A program made the translations under genes and the position numbers. A stretch of 34,939 bases of DNA from NCBI GenBank assembly GCA_038746835.1, contig JBCDKH010000015.1, forward strand, positions 1 through 34,939. Reading direction: 5' to 3'. The stretch comes from Planctomycetota bacterium (lineage in GTDB: Bacteria; Planctomycetota; Phycisphaerae; Tepidisphaerales; Tepidisphaeraceae). The notes beneath the pieces are model-generated. The model was given only the letters and a program-made list of their open reading frames with translations. It ran no database searches and was not told where the DNA came from. Positions 1 to 7,679 of the stretch are shown piece after piece (within the stretch, counting starts at the first letter, position 1; each line of letters starts with the position of its first letter).

Positions 1-456
1 CCCGAGTCGATGAGAAGCCCGGAGCCGAAAGGCCTGCTGCTGAGGCGGCGGGAACTTTTCGGCGGGCTTCGGCTTGCGTCGGAGTCCCGTGTATCCGTTG
101 TTCCGCGTCGCAGGCGGATCGGCGGGTCATGTCCAGCCGGTGCTTGTCGCTCGTTGCGACGACGCCGGTGGATCCCGCCGTCGGCAACGGGCCGTCGCCG
201 GATCGGGTCGGATCGTCCGACGCGTTCGGCAAGCCGAGTCACTCGGCAAGACGGTGTGACGGGATCGAAACGGCGTCTTGGCTGGAATGGACCGGCCGGA
301 CGCCGTTGCGGAGTTGGTCCTGCCGCGGCGTGTTGCTGCGGGCCAGGCCGATTCCGGGTCGTGCCACGGCCGGTCATGTGACCGGCGACGACACCCGGCG
401 TTACGCCGGTTCGAGCTGGCCCAGGGCCGGCAACCCCACGGAAGGACACTTACGCC
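1..456. other. Non-coding region upstream of flagellin, rich in small stem-loops
   Basis: I see no convincing gene here. The open frames crossing it are arginine-rich, low-complexity and lack ribosome-binding sites. Several short perfect inverted repeats are visible: gtcgga-tcg-tccgac at about 207-221, an 8-bp stem at 369-386 and a 6-bp stem at 395-409. The last two lie just ahead of the flagellin start and may belong to its mRNA leader. A gccgatt motif at 347-353 resembles the -10 of a flagellar sigma-28 promoter, but no TAAA-like -35 sits at the right distance, so no promoter is called. Confidence 0.5.
369..409 (+). repeat. Tandem stem-loops in the presumed flagellin leader
   Basis: Two perfect hairpins lie back to back. 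The first has an 8-bp stem, gccggtca/tgaccggc, at 369-376 and 379-386. The second is ccggcg-tta-cgccgg at 395-409. They end about 30 nt before the flagellin ribosome-binding site (ggaagga, 440-446). They could stabilise the abundant flagellin mRNA or present a regulatory site. This is inference from position only. Confidence 0.4.
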
Positions 457-1866
457 ATGTCGCGTATCAACACGAACGTGAACTCGCTGGTCGCACAGCG
501 CGTTCTCTCGCAGAACAACGCTTCGCTCAACAAGAGCCTCGAGCGTTTGTCGACAGGTCTGAAGATCAACAGCGGTGCCGACAACCCGGCCGGCCTGATT
601 GCATCGGAGAACCTGCGTGCCGAGAAGACCGGCATCACCGCCGCCCTGAACAACGCCGAGCGTGCCGGCAACATCATCGCCACGGCCGAAGGTGGCCTGG
701 CGGAAGTTGGCAACCTGCTCAACGAGCTTCAGGGTCTGGTCGTCGAGACCGCCAACTCCGGCGGCCTCAGCGCCGAAGAGCTTGAGGCCAACCAGCTTCA
801 GGTCGACGGCATTCTCAACACCATCAACCGCCTCGCCGGCAGCGTCAACTTCCAGGGCCAGAAGCTCCTGGACGGCACCTACGGTTACGAGACGAGCGGC
901 ACCAACCTGTCGTCCGTCAACAACCTGCGTGTCAACAGCGCTCGCCTGCCCGACGGTTCGACCCAGGCTGTGACGGTTCAGGTGACGGGCTCGGCCCAGG
1001 TCGCCAGCATCGCCACCGCCGCCGGTGCCACCCTCAGCGCCGCTGTGACCATTGAGGTCGCCGGCAACAAGGGCACCGAGCAGCTCAGCTTCCTCTCGAG
1101 TGCTGCGATCAGCAGCGTCGCCGCCGGCATCAACGCCCTCAAGGACGTCACCGGCGTCGAGGCCACGGTCAGCGGCACGAGCCTCCGTATCGATTCGACC
1201 GGCTTCGGTTCGGATCAGTTCGTGAAGGTCACCGCCATTTCCGGCGGCGGCTTCAACGGCGGTACGGGCAGCGACGAGGGTCAGGACGCCACGGTCAGCG
1301 TCAACGGTGGCGAAGCCAGCGTCGACGGCCTTTCCGTCAAGTACCGCAGCAGCAACCTCGACGTCGAGTTCGACCTCATCGAGGGTGCCAACTACAACGG
1401 TTCGACTGTCGCCAAGAGCTTCAGCGTCGTTGCTGGTGGTGCGGACTTCTCGCTGGGTTCGAAGGTCTCCGAGACCGAGAAGGCCTCGATCGGCATCAAT
1501 TCGGTGTCGACAGGCAGCCTCGGCCTCGACGGCTCGTTCCTGTCGAGCATTGCCTCGGGTGGTGCCAACAGCCTCACCAGCGGCAACTTCACCACCGCTC
1601 AGGAAGCCCTGTCCGAGTCGATCAAGCAGGTCAGCCAGGCCCGCGGTCGTCTGGGCAGCTTCCAGAAGTTCACCATCGGCAGCACCGTCAACCAGCTCGG
1701 TGTCGCCTTTGAGAACGCTTCGGCCGCCGAGAGCGCCATCCGCGACGCGGACTTCGCCCTCGAGACTGCCGAACTGACCCGCAGCCAGATCCTGGCTCAG
1801 GCCAGCACGACGGTTCTCGCCCAGGCGAACCAGCAGCCCCAGCGAGTCCTCTCGCTGCTCGGCTAA
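457..1866 (+). CDS. fliC: Flagellin
   Basis: This is the structural subunit of the flagellar filament, exported by the flagellar type III apparatus and polymerised outside the cell. The 469-residue product shows the classical layout. An N-terminal D0/D1 coiled-coil region covers residues 1-140 (it begins MSRINTNVNSLVAQ, with RLSTGLKINSGADNPAG near 30-46 and FQGQKLLDG at 132-140). A variable middle contains a hook-IN-like segment at about 195-260. The C-terminal D1/D0 helices at about 375-469 end in VLSLLG. There are no cysteines, as is usual for flagellins. The ATG is supported by ggaagga at 440-446, 10 nt upstream. A strong terminator follows, so the gene is probably expressed alone at high level. 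The next gene downstream is a divergent flagellin relative. Confidence 0.97.
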   Translation: MSRINTNVNSLVAQRVLSQNNASLNKSLERLSTGLKINSGADNPAGLIASENLRAEKTGITAALNNAERAGNIIATAEGGLAEVGNLLNELQGLVVETANSGGLSAEELEANQLQVDGILNTINRLAGSVNFQGQKLLDGTYGYETSGTNLSSVNNLRVNSARLPDGSTQAVTVQVTGSAQVASIATAAGATLSAAVTIEVAGNKGTEQLSFLSSAAISSVAAGINALKDVTGVEATVSGTSLRIDSTGFGSDQFVKVTAISGGGFNGGTGSDEGQDATVSVNGGEASVDGLSVKYRSSNLDVEFDLIEGANYNGSTVAKSFSVVAGGADFSLGSKVSETEKASIGINSVSTGSLGLDGSFLSSIASGGANSLTSGNFTTAQEALSESIKQVSQARGRLGSFQKFTIGSTVNQLGVAFENASAAESAIRDADFALETAELTRSQILAQASTTVLAQANQQPQRVLSLLG

Positions 1867-1879
1867 ACCACCACAAGCC

Positions 1880-1901
1880 GTCTGCCGGTTCGCCGGCAGA
1901 C
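1880..1901 (+). other. 9-bp perfect hairpin after flagellin stop
   Basis: The stem gtctgccgg/ccggcagac closes a ttcg loop, 13 nt after the flagellin stop codon. There is no T-tract directly behind it. It is more likely an mRNA 3'-end stabiliser working with the terminator that follows than an independent terminator. Confidence 0.6.
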
Positions 1902-1915
1902 ATCGCGTTCCCCAC

Positions 1916-1949
1916 AAGGGCGTCCCGCAATGCGGGACGTCCTTTTTTT
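1916..1949 (+). terminator. Rho-independent terminator of flagellin
   Basis: An 8-bp GC stem cgtcccgc/gcgggacg with loop aat is extended outward by weaker pairs and followed by a run of seven T. It sits about 50 nt after the flagellin stop. It should separate flagellin transcription from the downstream flagellin-like gene. Confidence 0.9.
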
Positions 1950-2034
1950 GTATGAAACCGGATTCAGGACGGCCGTCCGTCTGGTCGATGAACAGCATTG
2001 GTGACGCCTTGCACGGCGTGACCGGGGGCCTTCG

Positions 2035-2052
2035 GCGGACAACGTTGTCCGC
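2035..2052. promoter_or_regulatory. 18-bp perfect palindrome upstream of the flagellin-like gene
   Basis: The palindrome gcggacaac|gttgtccgc lies 15 nt before the ggagg ribosome-binding site of the next gene and after the flagellin terminator. Its size and position fit a dimeric repressor operator or a leader hairpin. No matching copy was noticed elsewhere in the window. Confidence 0.4.
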
Positions 2053-2078
2053 ACCGCGACGTATGCGGAGGCAGGTGG

Positions 2079-3458
2079 ATGGAACCCGCCAAGACATCCA
2101 AAGCGACTGATTCGCAACGCAAGGGGCAACCCGACCAAGCAGTCACCGAGTCTCTCAGGCAGACTCACGTCGCCCGTGAAGAATATCGCCAGGTATTGGC
2201 AACGCTCGCCGGGATTGGAACGATCCTTGTCAAAGGGGCGTCGCTTGCGGGGAGCGTTCTGTGCGAATCGAATTGCTGCAGGTCGTGTGAGTCGTGTAGT
2301 CGTGAGCCGACGTGTGACGGCATCGTCCGCGCGTTGGAGCGCGTTGATCAGCTGCTGGCACGATGCACGGTCGCCGGCACGCCCGCCTTCGATGGGCAGC
2401 GGGATCATCGCTGTCGGCTCGGTAACCGACAGGACGAATGCACCTCTTCCATGCTGCCGGGCGCGGTCACGCCGAACCAACTGACCATCCGACCCATCAC
2501 GGTCGCGCGTGAGCAAACACTTGGCAAACGCTCGTTTCACGTCCGCGTCCACGAAGCGCCCACGAGTGCTTCCTGCACGATTCGCCCACGCTCGTCAGCC
2601 ATCGCCGACAAGGACGCGCAGCCAGAGGCGAACTGCCGGTGCATGATCACACCTGGCAAGGAAACGCGTCTTCGTGCCTGCTCCCTCAATCAGGGAGCCA
2701 ACCTCTTTCTTCCGCCGTATCCAGTCAAGCGAACCGAACTGGCCGCCATGCGACGCGCCCTGGCACCGCTCGGCCTTCGCGTAACCGTCCGAGGTCAGAC
2801 GCTGCTGATTCGGGCCACCTCCGAAGGCTCCGCGAACAATTTCAAACTCAAACTGCTCAACGGCATCGACCGCCACTACAGCCTTGAAGCAGCCGTCGTC
2901 GGCCGCGATGCCTCCATTCGCATCGACGGGCGACCTGTTTCGGCGGTCGGGGCTGTCGCCCATCTGCGTCGCGACGACGACCACCTCGCCGTCGAGATTG
3001 GCGGACAGCTCGACGCAGCTGGCAGCGAACTGCTGATTCACGTCGACGGCGGTTGCGTCCTGCCGATCATCCGCCAGACCCATCGCGACGGAAAGACCGT
3101 CTGGCTGCCCGAAGACTGGCCCACGAACAAACGGACCGGACGCATGGTCCGCTCCGACGGCTGCCGCGTCAGCATCGGCCTGCCCGAACTCTCGACACGA
3201 ACGCTCGGCCTGCCACGACTGACGCTGGCGGCACTCATCCGATCCACCAACGCCGGCTACATGCCGCGTCGCAGCAGTGAGGCGATCCTCGCCGCGATGC
3301 GGCAGGTGCTGGACGTTCAGGCGCGGCTCGAGCACGCGTGCAAGCTCATCGACGCCGCCCTGATCGCCGCCTCGGCAGATTGGCCGACCATGCGGGCCGA
3401 CAAAGCTCAGGACGAAGGTTGCGACCCGACGCAGCAGAACCGACGATCCGCCGCGTGA
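2079..3458 (+). CDS. Divergent cysteine-rich flagellin-like protein lacking D0 helices
   Basis: This 459-residue protein has no obvious name but lines up with the flagellin just upstream. Residues 232-257 (GLRVTVRG...) match flagellin 233-258 (GVEATVSG...). GRDASIRIDG (275-284) matches GQDATVSVNG at the same residue numbers. VSIGLPELSTRTLG (364-377) matches ASIGINSVSTGSLG (343-356). FDGQ at 104-107 matches FQGQ at 132-135. Relative to flagellin it lacks roughly 30 N-terminal and 45 C-terminal residues, which are the D0 helices needed for export and polymerisation. It has 17 cysteines (six between residues 62 and 79), while the flagellin has none. The ATG is supported by ggagg at 2067-2071. 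The stop overlaps the next gene start by 4 nt (GTGA), implying coupling. The role is unknown; a flagellin-binding regulator, a decoy or a decaying paralogue are all possible. Homology is inferred by eye. Confidence 0.75.
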   Translation: MEPAKTSKATDSQRKGQPDQAVTESLRQTHVAREEYRQVLATLAGIGTILVKGASLAGSVLCESNCCRSCESCSREPTCDGIVRALERVDQLLARCTVAGTPAFDGQRDHRCRLGNRQDECTSSMLPGAVTPNQLTIRPITVAREQTLGKRSFHVRVHEAPTSASCTIRPRSSAIADKDAQPEANCRCMITPGKETRLRACSLNQGANLFLPPYPVKRTELAAMRRALAPLGLRVTVRGQTLLIRATSEGSANNFKLKLLNGIDRHYSLEAAVVGRDASIRIDGRPVSAVGAVAHLRRDDDHLAVEIGGQLDAAGSELLIHVDGGCVLPIIRQTHRDGKTVWLPEDWPTNKRTGRMVRSDGCRVSIGLPELSTRTLGLPRLTLAALIRSTNAGYMPRRSSEAILAAMRQVLDVQARLEHACKLIDAALIAASADWPTMRADKAQDEGCDPTQQNRRSAA

Positions 3459-4810
3459 CGCAGGCTTCGTCCGACGCAACCACGCCGACGGTCGAGGCAA
3501 CGCCACGCCAGCGCGTCGCCTGGATGCTCTACGACTGGGCCAACAGCGGCTACGGACTCGTCTGGGGCTCCATCTTCCCGCAGGTCTTCATCCGCTCGCT
3601 TCTGCCCGAGCAGTCGACGTGGGAACCGCGCATCGTCGACGGCAAGACCGAGCCCGCGACGGGCCTGGTCGTCATTGGCATCGACGTTCCCGGCAGCAGC
3701 GTCTTTGCCGTTTTCGTCGCAATGGTCGCGTTCCTGACAGTGCTGAGCGCGCCCGTCCTCGGAGCCCTGGCCGACGCACGCGGCTGGCAGAAGCGGCTCT
3801 TCATCACCACCGCCACGGCCGGGTCGTGCGTCGCGATGCTGCAGGTGCTCGTGCCCGTCGACTCCGCCTACGGCTGGCAGCTGGCGATGGGCATCTACTG
3901 CGTGAGCCTCTATTTCTTCGGCCTGTCGATCGCGTTCTACAACGCGTTCCTGCCCGTTCTTGCCGGATCGATGGGTGAGAACAAGCTGGGCGGATGGGGC
4001 TTTGCCGTCGGCTACATCGGCGGGGCGATCATGCTGATCATCGCCGGCCTGGTGTTGCCGGCCGTGTTGCCGGACTTTGAGAATCGCTTCAATCTCGGCC
4101 TGGGTCTGAGTGGGCTGTGGTGGCTGCTCTTCAGCCTGCCCGCCTTCTTCCTGCTGCCCAAGGTGCCGCCCGCCAGCGACGCGCACCTTCGGCCCAAAGG
4201 CATCTTCGGCCCGTTCAAGCAGGTCGCCGGGACCCTCAGGCACCTGCGCAGCTACCGGATGCTCTTCCTGTTCCTGCTGGCGTTCCTGGTCTACATCAAC
4301 GGCGTCGAGTCGGTCATCAACCTCGCCAGCGCGTTCGCAAGCGACGTCCTGATGATGAGCGTCGGCGAGCTGACCGTCATGTACCTCGTCGTCCAGTTCG
4401 TCGCCTTCGCCGGTGCCGCGACCTGCGGCTACGCGGCGGAGCGCTTCGGCAACAAGCCCGTCATCACCACGACGCTGCTCGCCTGGTGCGTCGGCGTCGG
4501 GCTGACCTACTTCGTCCAGACGCCGACGCAATTCACGCTGCTGGGCGTGCTGATCGGCCTGGTGCTGGGCGGCGTGCAGTCGTCCAGCCGCAACCTCATG
4601 AGCAAGCTCGCCCCGAGCCACATCCGCAACGAGGCCTTCGGCTTCTACGCCATCGGCACCAAGGCGATGAGCATCTTCGGCCCGCTCCTCTTCGCCGGCG
4701 TCGGCATTCTCGCCGGGCCACGCTTCGCTGTCTTCGCCGTCCTGCCCTTCCTCATCGTCGGCCTGATCCTGCTGCAGTTCGTTCGCGAACCAAAGCCAGC
4801 AGTCGCGTAG
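3455..4810 (+). CDS. MFS transporter, UMF1 (Atg22-like) family
   Basis: This is a predicted inner-membrane transporter of the major facilitator superfamily, 451 residues, with about 12 hydrophobic helices. The N-terminal segment RVAWMLYDWANSGYGLV matches the characteristic YDWANS signature of the UMF1/Atg22-like family. Members are annotated as efflux permeases, and the substrate cannot be read from sequence. I chose the GTG at 3455, which overlaps the preceding stop as GTGA, because an upstream in-frame start (3338) would bury more than 110 nt in the previous gene and add an arginine-rich, non-membrane extension. Coupling to the flagellin-like gene is a strange pairing and may only reflect operon compactness. 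Confidence 0.9.
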   Translation: MTQASSDATTPTVEATPRQRVAWMLYDWANSGYGLVWGSIFPQVFIRSLLPEQSTWEPRIVDGKTEPATGLVVIGIDVPGSSVFAVFVAMVAFLTVLSAPVLGALADARGWQKRLFITTATAGSCVAMLQVLVPVDSAYGWQLAMGIYCVSLYFFGLSIAFYNAFLPVLAGSMGENKLGGWGFAVGYIGGAIMLIIAGLVLPAVLPDFENRFNLGLGLSGLWWLLFSLPAFFLLPKVPPASDAHLRPKGIFGPFKQVAGTLRHLRSYRMLFLFLLAFLVYINGVESVINLASAFASDVLMMSVGELTVMYLVVQFVAFAGAATCGYAAERFGNKPVITTTLLAWCVGVGLTYFVQTPTQFTLLGVLIGLVLGGVQSSSRNLMSKLAPSHIRNEAFGFYAIGTKAMSIFGPLLFAGVGILAGPRFAVFAVLPFLIVGLILLQFVREPKPAVA

Positions 4811-4846
4811 GGCAACGTTTCATCGGACTTAGCGCGCTGGCGAAGG

Positions 4847-4874
4847 TTGAAACGCGATCTCGCCGATGTACACT
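4847..4874 (+). promoter_or_regulatory. Candidate sigma-70 promoter of the SahR-like gene
   Basis: TTGAAA (4847-4852) and TACACT (4869-4874) are separated by 16 nt and match the -35/-10 consensus at 5/6 and 4/6 positions. The box overlaps the first possible TTG start of the following frame, which argues that translation begins downstream, at the TTG of 4910. This is prediction only. Confidence 0.4.
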
Positions 4875-4909
4875 CCATCCGTCCAGCCGGATCAACGGTT
4901 CGAACGCTT

Positions 4910-5851
4910 TTGCCGCATCTCGCCGAGACATCTTCCGTCGTCGACCACCTCGCCGTCCTTGCGGACGCCACGCGGCTGCGGCTCCTGCGTGTGCTGGAAG
5001 CCGACGAACTCACGGTCGCGGACCTACGCGACGTCCTGCAACTGCCGCAGAGCACCGTCAGCCGGCACCTCAAAACCCTGCTCGACGGCGGCTGGGTCGT
5101 CCATCGACGCGAAGGCACTGCCGGCTTCTACCGGCTCATTCTCGACGAGCTCGACGAGTCGCGTCGCACGCTCTGGCTCGCCACGCGTGAATCGAGCGGC
5201 CACTGGGCGACGGCAGAGCAGGACTTGCTTCGGCTTCGTCAACACCTCGCGAATCGCGATGCCGGCGGGTTCTTCGCAGGCGTCGCCGGCGATTGGCAGG
5301 CCATCCGCGACGAGCAGTACGGCCGATCGTTCGAGGCAATGGCGGGCCTGGCGTTGCTGCCGGCCGACGCAGTCGTCGCCGACCTCGGCTGCGGTGGGGG
5401 ACACTTCACAGAACAGCTCTCGGCCTTCGCTGCCGAAGTCGTAGGGATCGACGCCTCTCCCGACATGCTCAAGGCCGCACGTCGCCGCCTTCGGCCACTG
5501 GACAACGTCAAGCTCAAGCAGGCCGAGCTGTCGGGCGTGCCGCTCGACGACGCGTCGTGCGACGCCGTCTTCTGCGTTCTGGCCCTGAGCTACGTCGAAT
5601 CGCCCGCCGCGGTGGCGAGTGAGATGCGTCGCCTGCTCAAGCCGAACGGCCGCTGCGTGATCGTCGACCTGCTCGCCCACGACCTCGACGACTTCCGCCG
5701 CCGCATGGGCCAACGCCACCGCGGCTTCACCGCCGACACCGTCGCCGACCTCCTCGCCAGCTTTACGAACACCCGCGTCGTCCCCCTCCCGCCCGAGCCG
5801 GACGCCAAGGGGCCGGCGCTGTTCATCGCAAGCGGGGGTGCTGGTGGATGA
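4910..5851 (+). CDS. SahR-like regulator: ArsR-type HTH fused to SAM-dependent methyltransferase domain
   Basis: About 313 residues. The N-terminal third is an ArsR/SmtB winged helix (LADATRLRLLRVLE, then LPQSTVSRHLKTLLDGGWV as recognition region). The rest is a class I methyltransferase fold with motif I VADLGCGGGHFTEQ and acidic loop IDASPDML. This architecture matches SahR, an ArsR-family regulator that senses S-adenosylhomocysteine and controls methionine-cycle genes, and ahcY follows closely. The methyltransferase domain probably serves as ligand sensor, though catalysis cannot be excluded. An in-frame TTG at 4847 gives a 334-residue version. I prefer 4910 because 4847 coincides with a promoter-like -35 and the extra 21 residues precede the HTH without family-like sequence. 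Neither start has a clear Shine-Dalgarno. The stop overlaps the next small gene. Confidence 0.85.
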   Translation: MPHLAETSSVVDHLAVLADATRLRLLRVLEADELTVADLRDVLQLPQSTVSRHLKTLLDGGWVVHRREGTAGFYRLILDELDESRRTLWLATRESSGHWATAEQDLLRLRQHLANRDAGGFFAGVAGDWQAIRDEQYGRSFEAMAGLALLPADAVVADLGCGGGHFTEQLSAFAAEVVGIDASPDMLKAARRRLRPLDNVKLKQAELSGVPLDDASCDAVFCVLALSYVESPAAVASEMRRLLKPNGRCVIVDLLAHDLDDFRRRMGQRHRGFTADTVADLLASFTNTRVVPLPPEPDAKGPALFIASGGAGG

Positions 5852-6014
5852 GAAGCCGATCCTCGACTACTCCGGACCACGCGATGACGAGCAGAAACCG
5901 CGTCGCTTCGGAAGCTCGCCACTCGCTGCATCCATCATCGTCATTCTGATTCCGTTCGTGATCATCCCAAGCCTCATCTTCACGCTGCTGGCGATCGCCT
6001 ACAGGTACTTCTGA
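5844..6014 (+). CDS. Small single-pass membrane protein (56 aa)
   Basis: A GTG at 5844 overlaps the end of the SahR-like gene by 8 nt and opens 56 codons. The product has a charged soluble N-terminus (DEKPILDYSGPRDDEQ) and one strong hydrophobic segment (about residues 29-51, SIIVILIPFVIIPSLIFTLL), ending AYRYF. Codon choice is GC-rich at third positions as in its neighbours. It sits between the regulator and ahcY, and the three could form one transcript. I do not recognise a family. It is short enough to be missed by gene callers, and no clear ribosome-binding site is present, so it relies on translational coupling. Confidence 0.55.
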   Translation: MDEKPILDYSGPRDDEQKPRRFGSSPLAASIIVILIPFVIIPSLIFTLLAIAYRYF

Positions 6015-6049
6015 CCCTCCTCCCTCAGCCCTCCTCCTTCCTCCTTTCT
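6013..6049. repeat. Polypyrimidine repeat arm directly upstream of ahcY
   Basis: A 37-nt C/T-rich stretch ends 7 nt before the ahcY ATG. It is identical at 34 of 37 positions to the reverse complement of 17216-17252, the left arm of an inverted repeat inside the GNAT gene. Only one arm is present here. It occupies almost all of the spacer in which an ahcY ribosome-binding site would be expected. Confidence 0.75.
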
Positions 6050-6056
6050 GAACAAC

Positions 6057-7598
6057 ATGACCGCAACTGCCACCGACATCGGAACCTCCGCCGCCACCAA
6101 GAGCGGCCTCGAATACCAGCTCAAGCCCGGGGCCTCGCTCGACGAGCTCCAAGAGCTCGCCCTGCAGGGCCGCAAGGAGCTCGACCTCGCCGAGCAGGAG
6201 ATGCCCGGCCTCATCGCCTGCCGCGAAGAGTTCGGCCCCAAGAAGCCGCTGGCCGGCCTTGACATCGGCGGCTCGCTGCACATGACCGTGCAGACGGCTG
6301 TCCTCATCGAGACGCTGACTGAGCTCGGCGCCAACGTCCGCTGGTGCTCGTGCAACATCTTCAGCACCCAGGACAACGCCGCCGCCGCGGTCGTCGCCGG
6401 CAAGAACGGCACGATCCGTGATCCCAAGGGCGTGCCCGTCTTCGCGTGGAAGGGCGAGACCCTCGAAGAGTACTGGGCCTGCACCGAGCGCATGCTCGAC
6501 TTCGGCGACTTCAAGGGTCCCGACCAGATCGTCGACGACGGTGGCGACGCCACGATGCTCATCACCAAGGGCCTCGAGTACACCAAGGCCGGCAGCGTCC
6601 CCGGCCCGGAGACGACCGACAACACCGAGTTCAAGGAAGTCCTGAAGCTCCTCGCCAAGACGATCGAGGCCACGCCTGACCGCTGGGTCAACGCCGCCAA
6701 GACCTGCAAGGGCGTCAGCGAAGAGACGACGACCGGCGTCATGCGGCTCTACGAGGCCGAGCGCAACGGCACGCTGCTCTTCCCGGCCATCAACGTCAAC
6801 GACTCGGTCACCAAGACCAAGTTCGACAACCTCTACGGCTGCCGCCACTCGCTCATCGACGGCCTCAACCGCGCCACCGACGTCATGATGAGCGGCAAGG
6901 TCGCCGTCGTCTGTGGCTACGGCGACGTCGGCAAGGGCTGCTGCCAGAGCCTCAAGGGCCAGGGCGCCCGTGTCATCGTCACCGAAGTCGACCCGATCTG
7001 CGCCCTGCAGGCGGCGATGGAGGGCTACGAGGTCAAGACGCTCGAGGAGACCCTCGACGAGGCCGACATCTTCATCACCACGACCGGTGCGTTCAACATC
7101 ATCACCGCCGAGACGATGCGGAAGATGAAGGACGGCGCGATCGTCGGCAACATCGGCCACTTCGACAACGAAATCGAGATGGCTGAGCTCGAGAAGATGC
7201 TCTCCAAGAAGCAGGTCGAGAAGACCAACATCAAGCCGCAGTACGACCAGTGGACCTTCAGCGACACGGGCAAGAGCGTGCTGATCCTCGCCGAGGGTCG
7301 TCTGCTAAACCTCGGCTGCGCCACCGGCCACCCGAGCTTCGTCATGTCCGCCAGCTTCGCCAACCAGACGATCGCTCAGATCGACCTGGCCATGTACAAC
7401 CGCGGCGAAGAGACGCTCAGCGGCGCGAAGTACGACGAGAAGAAGGTCTACGTCCTTCCCAAGATTCTCGACGAGAAGGTCGCCCGCATGCACCTCGACA
7501 AGCTCGGCGTCAAGCTCACCGTCATGAGCCAGGAACAGGCCGACTACCTCGGCGTCAACGTCGAAGGCCCGTACAAGTCGAACCACTACCGCTACTGA
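6057..7598 (+). CDS. ahcY: Adenosylhomocysteinase
   Basis: This enzyme hydrolyses S-adenosyl-L-homocysteine to adenosine and homocysteine with bound NAD+, removing the product inhibitor of methyltransferases. The 513-residue protein has the family hallmarks: [23 protein letters not shown], the Rossmann motif GYGDVGKG at 287-294, [10 protein letters not shown], and the conserved C-terminus ending YKSNHYRY. The length fits the longer bacterial type, which carries an insertion relative to the roughly 430-residue forms. The ATG at 6057 precedes MTATATDIG. No Shine-Dalgarno is visible because the spacer is polypyrimidine. It follows a SahR-like regulator and ends at a strong terminator. Confidence 0.98.
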   Translation: MTATATDIGTSAATKSGLEYQLKPGASLDELQELALQGRKELDLAEQEMPGLIACREEFGPKKPLAGLDIGGSLHMTVQTAVLIETLTELGANVRWCSCNIFSTQDNAAAAVVAGKNGTIRDPKGVPVFAWKGETLEEYWACTERMLDFGDFKGPDQIVDDGGDATMLITKGLEYTKAGSVPGPETTDNTEFKEVLKLLAKTIEATPDRWVNAAKTCKGVSEETTTGVMRLYEAERNGTLLFPAINVNDSVTKTKFDNLYGCRHSLIDGLNRATDVMMSGKVAVVCGYGDVGKGCCQSLKGQGARVIVTEVDPICALQAAMEGYEVKTLEETLDEADIFITTTGAFNIITAETMRKMKDGAIVGNIGHFDNEIEMAELEKMLSKKQVEKTNIKPQYDQWTFSDTGKSVLILAEGRLLNLGCATGHPSFVMSASFANQTIAQIDLAMYNRGEETLSGAKYDEKKVYVLPKILDEKVARMHLDKLGVKLTVMSQEQADYLGVNVEGPYKSNHYRY

Positions 7599-7622
7599 TC
7601 AACCATTGATCGACCAACGCAA

Positions 7623-7660
7623 CCGCCCCGCGAGTCTCCACTCGCGGGGCGGCTTCTTTG
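7623..7660 (+). terminator. Terminator after ahcY
   Basis: A 13-bp perfect stem (ccgccccgcgagt at 7623-7635, actcgcggggcgg at 7640-7652) with loop ctcc is followed by cttctttgtt. It lies between the convergent ahcY and the minus-strand gene ending at 7680, and could stop transcription from both sides. Confidence 0.85.
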
Positions 7661-7679
7661 TTGAAGTTGAACATCAAAC

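Noticed and set aside
340-355. Sigma-28 promoter for flagellin
   Set aside because: A gccgatt box is present but no TAAA-like -35 occurs about 15 nt upstream.
10-381. Possible small protein at the left end
   Set aside because: Arginine-rich translation, no ribosome-binding site, no domain; composition fits non-coding GC-rich DNA.
127-2097. 656-codon open frame antisense to flagellin
   Set aside because: It mirrors the flagellin codon pattern in GC-rich DNA, has no domain-like sequence, and flagellin itself is unmistakable.
6015-6056. SAH riboswitch before ahcY
   Set aside because: Only 42 nt of polypyrimidine separate the genes, too short and unstructured for the known SAH riboswitch classes.
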